A DNA stretch of 5,831 nt from Myxococcota bacterium (GTDB taxonomy: Bacteria; Myxococcota; Polyangia; GCA-2747355; JAKLHH01). The stretch's first letter is position 1, and each line of letters opens with the position of its first letter. The notes under the pieces are model-generated. The model saw nothing but the letters and a program-made list of their open reading frames with translations, had not been told where the DNA came from and made no database searches. Positions 5,715-5,831 of the stretch are shown here, in pieces. The stretch lies in NCBI GenBank assembly GCA_022710245.1, contig JAKLHH010000542.1:1-5831 (forward strand), written 5' to 3'. The translations under genes were made by a program, and so were the position numbers.

Positions 5715-5831
5715 CCGGGCGCTCCCCTCCTCGGGCTGACGGACAGGAGGCCCCGCGCGCGCACCCGCCCAGTCCGCCCCTGCGGCCCACTCCTTGAAGC
5801 GGAGCTCTGAGCACAGCACGACCCTGGAGCT

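Larger units (their letters stand above)
5639..5831. other. Right-edge spacer without an identified gene
   Basis: 193 bases upstream of the exported-protein gene. No start codon with a ribosome binding site, no recognisable protein segment and no RNA gene were found on either strand. The only structure seen is the weak promoter candidate and the 13-bp direct repeat. The tail of a minus-strand gene starting beyond the window cannot be excluded. Confidence 0.4.

Noticed and set aside
3887..5797. Plus-strand open frame of 636 codons opposite the exported-protein and DUF350 genes
   Set aside because: Its translation is Arg/Leu/Ala/His-biased with no domain, and it runs antisense through two supported genes and both spacers. 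GC-rich codon usage on the minus strand removes stop codons from the complementary frame, which explains its length.
4578..5819. Minus-strand alternative frame of 413 codons starting upstream of the exported-protein gene
   Set aside because: It is Arg/Gly/Ala-rich shadow sequence, overlaps a gene with a clear signal peptide and C-terminal domain, and has no ribosome binding site.

Overview
The window is GC-rich (sampled stretches of 60 bases: 41/60 G+C at 1681-1740 and 49/60 at 2581-2640) except at its left end, where the sequence falls to about half G+C (30/60 at 241-300). All four supported genes lie on the minus strand, so the biological reading order is right to left. High G+C, very long proline/alanine-rich protein segments, an exported protein whose C-terminus looks like the AgmX/PglI-type domain, and a lipoprotein with an outer-membrane type sorting signal together suggest a Gram-negative, diderm bacterium of the Myxococcota (former Deltaproteobacteria) type. 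That assignment is inference; there is no rRNA or marker gene here.

Layout in transcription order. (1) 5638-4298: a 446-residue exported protein of unknown function with a Sec signal peptide, a long N-terminal region and a C-terminal AgmX/PglI-like domain. (2) 27 bases further on, 4270-4040: a 76-residue two-helix inner-membrane protein of the DUF350 (YjfL) type. (3) After a 136-base gap holding three tandem 11-bp repeats and a hairpin, 3903-949: a 984-residue Hsp70-family protein. Its first ~485 residues are a disordered Pro/Ala-rich arm, followed by a full ATPase domain and a substrate-binding beta domain, but no helical lid. A possible terminator hairpin lies 37 bases past its stop. (4) 729-112: a separate, lower-GC gene for a secreted lipoprotein with a CUB-like beta domain.

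The first three genes look like one transcription unit: an exported periplasmic or envelope protein, a small inner-membrane protein and a cytoplasmic chaperone-type ATPase with a long flexible arm. A reasonable but unproven reading is an envelope-associated chaperone or stress module that spans cytoplasm, inner membrane and periplasm. The lipoprotein gene differs in base composition, has its own strong ribosome binding site and is probably independent, perhaps horizontally acquired.

The rest is short spacer: 1-111 (a possible plus-strand terminator), 730-948, and 5639-5831 (a weak promoter candidate and a 13-bp direct repeat). I see no tRNA, rRNA, CRISPR array, insertion sequence or attachment site.
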